This document shows positions 60,771-64,000 of a stretch of DNA of 64,000 nucleotides, piece by piece (the first letter of the stretch is position 1; the number at the start of each line of letters is the position of its first letter). The position numbers and the translations under genes are program-made. The DNA is from Treponema pedis. Its GTDB lineage: Bacteria; Spirochaetota; Spirochaetia; Treponematales; Treponemataceae. The notes under the pieces were generated by a model, which saw only the letters and a program-made list of their open reading frames with translations, was not told the DNA's origin and did not search any database. The stretch covers positions 1,295,367 through 1,359,366 of the forward strand of contig NZ_CP045670.1 in the NCBI RefSeq assembly GCF_017161325.1, given 5' to 3'.

Positions 60771-61208
60771 TTATACCTCCGCTAAACTTTTAATAACGGT
60801 TTCTTTAAACAGTTTGCAGTCAAAATCGCAGCCGGCAGCTTTAAGTTTTTTCCCGATGATTTCACCTAAACTTATCAATGATTTTTCAATAAACAAAATA
60901 AATTTCTTTTTTATCGGAAGAACGGGGGCGGACGTCCAATACTTTTTATCGATACAAAGCTCTGCCGCACATTCTTTTTTTGTATGGGAATATCGAGTTA
61001 CGGTAATACCCGTTTTATCGCAATAGGCGGAAACATCTCCGCCGATATATAAATTTATTCTTATCCTGTTAAGACCTTCAAAAAATATTTTTTTAAAACC
61101 TTCTTTTAAAGATGCTCTCGTTTTTATTATCGATGAATGAACGGCTTTTCCTCCGTCACAGTCGGCCGTAATTTCTCCGCCGATTGCGGCACTTAAAATA
61201 ATTTCCAT
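60771..61208 (-). CDS. Hypothetical protein
   Basis: 145 residues from the ATG at 61208; a TTG start at 61259 would overlap the upstream gene by 38 bp. The sequence is soluble, with a pattern of beta strands (RIRINLYIGGDVSAYCDKTGITVTRYSH) and several cysteines; the C-terminal half is helical. No family recognised. Probably co-transcribed with the upstream small membrane protein. Confidence 0.5.
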   Translation of the reverse strand: MEIILSAAIGGEITADCDGGKAVHSSIIKTRASLKEGFKKIFFEGLNRIRINLYIGGDVSAYCDKTGITVTRYSHTKKECAAELCIDKKYWTSAPVLPIKKKFILFIEKSLISLGEIIGKKLKAAGCDFDCKLFKETVIKSLAEV

Positions 61209-61221
61209 GTATTGCTCGATA

Positions 61222-61611
61222 TCATTTTCTTTTATTTTTAAGTTTAACGACCACAGCAATAATAAAGACGCATATCCAAAGGCTCACTTCGGTTATACCT
61301 ATCGTGATTAAGGCGCCTTTCACCGTAGCTCCGCCGCTGCCCTTGCCGTAAACTAAATACCACCATAGTACAGAAACGGCAAGCGAAATAGACAAAACTA
61401 TTGCAGAGACAATCCTGCCTTTTTTTGTCATCAGTCCGTTCTGGTTTTCTTTCGTTGCAAATTTCTTTGTACCTATTGTTACCAGTAAAAACAATCCCAA
61501 TAAAAAAGGAGTTGCTAAGACCGCCATTTCAGGCGTTATTCCTATTCCCATATTTTCCCACCTCGTTTTTATTTTATCCAGTACTGCTATAGTTATAATT
61601 TTTTTACTCAA
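61222..61611 (-). CDS. Hypothetical three-helix membrane protein
   Basis: 129 residues with three predicted transmembrane segments (about 29-47, 66-86 and 98-122) and a basic C-terminus (KLKNKRK). No family recognised. Adjacent to, and probably coupled with, the 145-residue protein downstream. Confidence 0.55.
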   Translation of the reverse strand: MSKKIITIAVLDKIKTRWENMGIGITPEMAVLATPFLLGLFLLVTIGTKKFATKENQNGLMTKKGRIVSAIVLSISLAVSVLWWYLVYGKGSGGATVKGALITIGITEVSLWICVFIIAVVVKLKNKRK

Positions 61612-61735
61612 AAAAGTTGTTTTTAGTTCTGAAAACAGTAAAAGCCAAGTAAAATATCCCTGCCTTTATGCTTGTGTTTTAAGATTGTTTTTTTGACAAT
61701 CAGATAATTATTCCAATAACTTTCGATTTGGAGCA

Positions 61736-62083
61736 TTACTCAAAGTCTTTGAATGTGTCATATTTAGAGTAATAATCCAATGCTAAGATATAATCATCAA
61801 TTGTAGGAGCATTTTTTTGTCCCAAAACATTCATCAATACGTCTTCAAATTGTTGTCCATAATACAATAGGCTTAAAGATTTTTGGATTGTAAAACTAGG
61901 ATAAATTTCTTCATCATCATCTGATATTGTTGGAGACAACTCCAAATAACAAATAAGTTCTGGTTTTAAAATATCCTCACTAGCATACAAACAAAAATTT
62001 CTGTTTGTAAAACCTTTTTCATCTATTTCCTTAGACATTATATCAATTATTTCTTGTAATTGATATGGTTTTCTTAATTCCAT
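61736..62083 (-). CDS. DUF7716-like small protein (possible immunity protein)
   Basis: 115 residues from the ATG at 62083, with TTGGAG upstream. The pattern NFCLYASEDILKPELICYLEL...FTIQKSLSLLYYGQQFEDVLMNVLGQKNAPTIDDYILALDYYSKYDTF (a short acidic alpha/beta protein ending in a PT-x(3-4)-L-x-A-x-x-YY motif) resembles DUF7716 proteins often found in toxin-immunity loci. It overlaps the neighbouring 131-residue gene by about 40 bp. The family call is tentative. Confidence 0.5.
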   Translation of the reverse strand: MELRKPYQLQEIIDIMSKEIDEKGFTNRNFCLYASEDILKPELICYLELSPTISDDDEEIYPSFTIQKSLSLLYYGQQFEDVLMNVLGQKNAPTIDDYILALDYYSKYDTFKDFE

Positions 62084-62438
62084 AATTATCTCCAAAATGA
62101 ATTATTTTCAGTTTATTCATATCTACTTCTTTTAAGTTTCCATCATTGCCGTAACCGCCGTATAAGACATCTTTTTTAAGTTTCGGTTTTAACGACAAAA
62201 ACTCTTTATATGCCCGCTCATCTGTTCGTCCTTCAAATGAAGAGCAAAACCATTCGCCTTGCATATAACCGTCATTGCCTATTTGCACCGCTAATGAAAT
62301 ATTGTGCAGCTCACATTTGCTTTGTTTATCTACATCGGGCCACTGTGGAGGTGCTTGAAAATGCTTACAACCTACACAGTTAAGCCCAATGCTATCCCAC
62401 CGCGAAGAATAAGAAAATATGTCTTTTATTTTTGCCAT
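62043..62438 (-). CDS. Hypothetical cysteine-containing protein
   Basis: 131 residues from the ATG at 62438 with GGAGG close upstream; an ATG at 62456 adds six residues. Cysteines in LNCVGCKHF, SKCELH and EWFCSSF could form a metal site. The phrase VQIGNDGYMQGEWFC recurs in degraded form at 62898-62985, suggesting that a paralogue was lost nearby. No named family. Confidence 0.55.
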   Translation of the reverse strand: MAKIKDIFSYSSRWDSIGLNCVGCKHFQAPPQWPDVDKQSKCELHNISLAVQIGNDGYMQGEWFCSSFEGRTDERAYKEFLSLKPKLKKDVLYGGYGNDGNLKEVDMNKLKIIHFGDNYGIKKTISITRNN

Positions 62439-62520
62439 ATTCCTCCCAAATTTCATTTACCATACTGCTATTTCCTTTTTTTCTTTGATAAAATCAATCG
62501 CTATTGCCTGAAACGGCAAT

Positions 62521-62832
62521 TTACTCCTTTGCAATAATCTTTGTTATATGTTTTAAAAAAGCTATTGCCGTACATTGTTGCGTTCCCAGTGCATTGTAAA
62601 TTAAATCCTCCGAAAGAATTCCGTGAGGTATTTCTGCAGGGATTTCATTTCGGTTACTTGCTTGAACATCTTTTTTCCATTGAGTGCTGTAGTAATATGT
62701 TTCCAACTCTTTCATATCTGAATACAGGTTTTCCCACTGCTGTAAAAACCGTTCAGCTTCCTCAAAAAAAAGTTCCGCTTTGTTGAGCACCGCTTCCATC
62801 CGTTTAATATGTTCCAATCTTTCGTTTGTCAT
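62521..62832 (-). CDS. DUF4298 family protein
   Basis: 103 residues. The pattern ERLEHIKRMEAVLNKAELFFEEAERFLQQWENLYSDMKELETYYYSTQWKKD followed by IPHGILSEDLIYNALG matches DUF4298 (PF14131), a small helical family frequent in toxin-immunity islands. Its biochemical role is unknown. Confidence 0.75.
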   Translation of the reverse strand: MTNERLEHIKRMEAVLNKAELFFEEAERFLQQWENLYSDMKELETYYYSTQWKKDVQASNRNEIPAEIPHGILSEDLIYNALGTQQCTAIAFLKHITKIIAKE

Positions 62833-62897
62833 ATATACCTCTTTTTTATTACACTAAATTTTTCGATTATACACAACAAAATAAACTTTTTGGCTGT

Positions 62898-62985
62898 TTC
62901 CGTGAAAGTGTACAAAACGTCATCATCGGAGTAATATTGTGCAAATTCATATAGCCGTTATTATCTATTTGCATAGTTACGCCTA
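62898..62985 (-). pseudogene. Fragment of a second copy of the 131-residue gene family
   Basis: On the minus strand this stretch reads VTMQIDNNGYMNLHNI, similar to AVQIGNDGYMQGEWF in the intact gene at 62043-62438, then loses similarity. It has no start and no length, consistent with a remnant after tandem duplication and deletion. Confidence 0.4.
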
Positions 62986-62987
62986 GT

Positions 62988-63875
62988 TTAAAATAATACA
63001 AATCTTTTTTTTACCCATTCTTCTATTCTTTTTCTATTGATTCCCTTAGAAACCGATAAATACGCCGGTTTGTCTGTTTGAAAAGTTGTACCGAAATGGT
63101 TTTCCGCTTCTTTTAAAAATAAATCCAACTTACATAAATCGGGCGCTTTGAATTCTTTTTCACTCACGTTAATGGTAAATACTCCGCTGTCAGAAAATTC
63201 CTCAAACCTGATTTTCTTCCGTCTTAAAGAAAGACTGTTTTGAATTTCAATTTGAAATGTGCTATTGAGCGTTCCCGGACTTCCAAAGAAAATAGTCATC
63301 GTGTATTGTTGCTCCATCTGTTCTTCTGTCAACCCGTTTGTGGTATACCATTCTCCAAAATTGATAAGGGTTATCATCACAGACCAGTTAAATTTATCGA
63401 GAGGAGTAATACCTAACAGCTCCATTAATTTATAAGAAACAAGTTCTTTAGATAGATTTTCATACAAACTGATGAGCATGTCTGTATAAGGATGTTTGAC
63501 ACACTCGTGACGGAAGTAAGAAAGCAAGTAATGTAAATAAAATCTCTTGTTCGGGCTTTCTCCTACAATAAGCTCTTTAAAATAAGCAAGAACATTCTTT
63601 TCCCTTGAAAAAGCAAGCAATGCCCATACGGCACGGAGACTAATCACATCATGATGTAAGTTATAAAGCCGTTCCGTTTCATCGTATTTTTGTATACACT
63701 CCAGTAAAAAAGTGCATACTTCGGGGGCTGCAAGCTCCTGTAGTTTTACGATGTTTTTATCATCAACAAAATAACCGTCGATTTTTATTTTATTGTAAAA
63801 TTTATTTACAAGTTTTAAGGTAGGTTTCGCTAAGGTTTCTTTTCTTTCATCTATTATTTGAAGCAGGTCTCTCAT
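62988..63875 (-). CDS. Hypothetical protein, possible immunity or DUF-type protein
   Basis: 295 residues from the ATG at 63875, which has GGAGAAG upstream; an ATG at 63956 would add 27 basic residues with no site. Mostly helical, with HHDVISLRAVWALLAFSREKNVLAYF resembling a HEAT-like segment in the middle and a C-terminal beta region (KIRFEEFSDSGVFTINVSEKEF). No catalytic motif or named family recognised. It belongs to the run of small unknown genes at the right edge. Confidence 0.55.
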   Translation of the reverse strand: MRDLLQIIDERKETLAKPTLKLVNKFYNKIKIDGYFVDDKNIVKLQELAAPEVCTFLLECIQKYDETERLYNLHHDVISLRAVWALLAFSREKNVLAYFKELIVGESPNKRFYLHYLLSYFRHECVKHPYTDMLISLYENLSKELVSYKLMELLGITPLDKFNWSVMITLINFGEWYTTNGLTEEQMEQQYTMTIFFGSPGTLNSTFQIEIQNSLSLRRKKIRFEEFSDSGVFTINVSEKEFKAPDLCKLDLFLKEAENHFGTTFQTDKPAYLSVSKGINRKRIEEWVKKRFVLF

Positions 63876-64000
63876 TTTTCTTCTCCGTAAAAAAAATTTT
63901 CGTTTAGAAGCACATACACTATACCATATTTTCACAGTCTTTGGTAAGTGTATCAAAATATAATTTTTCTATATGTTCTATATTTGTCAATAATTTTTTC

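Overview
The window looks like chromosomal DNA from a host-associated treponeme (Spirochaetota) of the Treponema denticola / T. pedis kind. Support comes from the AT-rich composition, the many lipoproteins, a prolyl aminopeptidase, a GatCA pair, and a TrxB-TrxA-GrdA glycine reductase cluster whose GrdA has an in-frame UGA selenocysteine codon. No rRNA is present, so the species assignment is inference. No CRISPR array, prophage or intact insertion sequence was seen.

Layout. (1) 1-4180: end of sbcD, then sbcC. (2) 4463-14480: a tightly packed minus-strand operon of envelope and unknown proteins (Helicase_C_3-like protein, solute-binding lipoprotein, beta-propeller protein, CpXC protein, RsuA, FMN alpha-hydroxyacid oxidase-like protein, membrane protein, lipoprotein). 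(3) 14720-26482: hydrolases, an ATPase behind a large palindrome, gatC-gatA, a cyclic-nucleotide sensor operon, tRNA-Leu and a flavodiiron protein. (4) 26698-31491: a large secreted surface protein, 1.1 kb of repeat-rich debris and a frameshifted Rpn nuclease. (5) 31744-33753: trxB, trxA, grdA. (6) 33989-39977: hemolysin III (frameshifted), tRNA-Ile2, Gx transporter, SlyD, OsmC, small membrane proteins and a VWA protein.

(7) 40124-56128 is the most striking block. A seven-gene minus-strand operon encodes a LutC-like LUD protein, a fused LutB/LutA-type lactate dehydrogenase (LdhH-like), a polyprenyl diphosphate synthase, MenA, MenG/UbiE, FixC and FixX. Beyond an ABC exporter and two tandem ArsA-type ATPases, plus-strand units encode a lactate permease and EtfB-EtfA. 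Together this is a nearly self-contained lactate-to-quinone module: uptake, oxidation, electron transfer flavoprotein, ETF:quinone oxidoreductase, and the enzymes that prenylate and methylate the quinone. No head-group synthesis genes are present here, which suggests that a precursor may be scavenged or made elsewhere.

(8) 56293-64000: a dicarboxylate/amino-acid symporter, an AAA/PD-(D/E)XK gene broken by a 17-bp tandem duplication, intergenic hairpins, then a run of small genes (DUF4261 remnant, TPR, DUF7716-like, DUF4298, unknowns) resembling an immunity-gene island of a polymorphic toxin system.

A recurring theme is frameshifts at A/T homopolymers (6050, 10096, 34233, 60166). They may be assembly errors, slippage-prone switches or true decay, and should be checked against raw reads.
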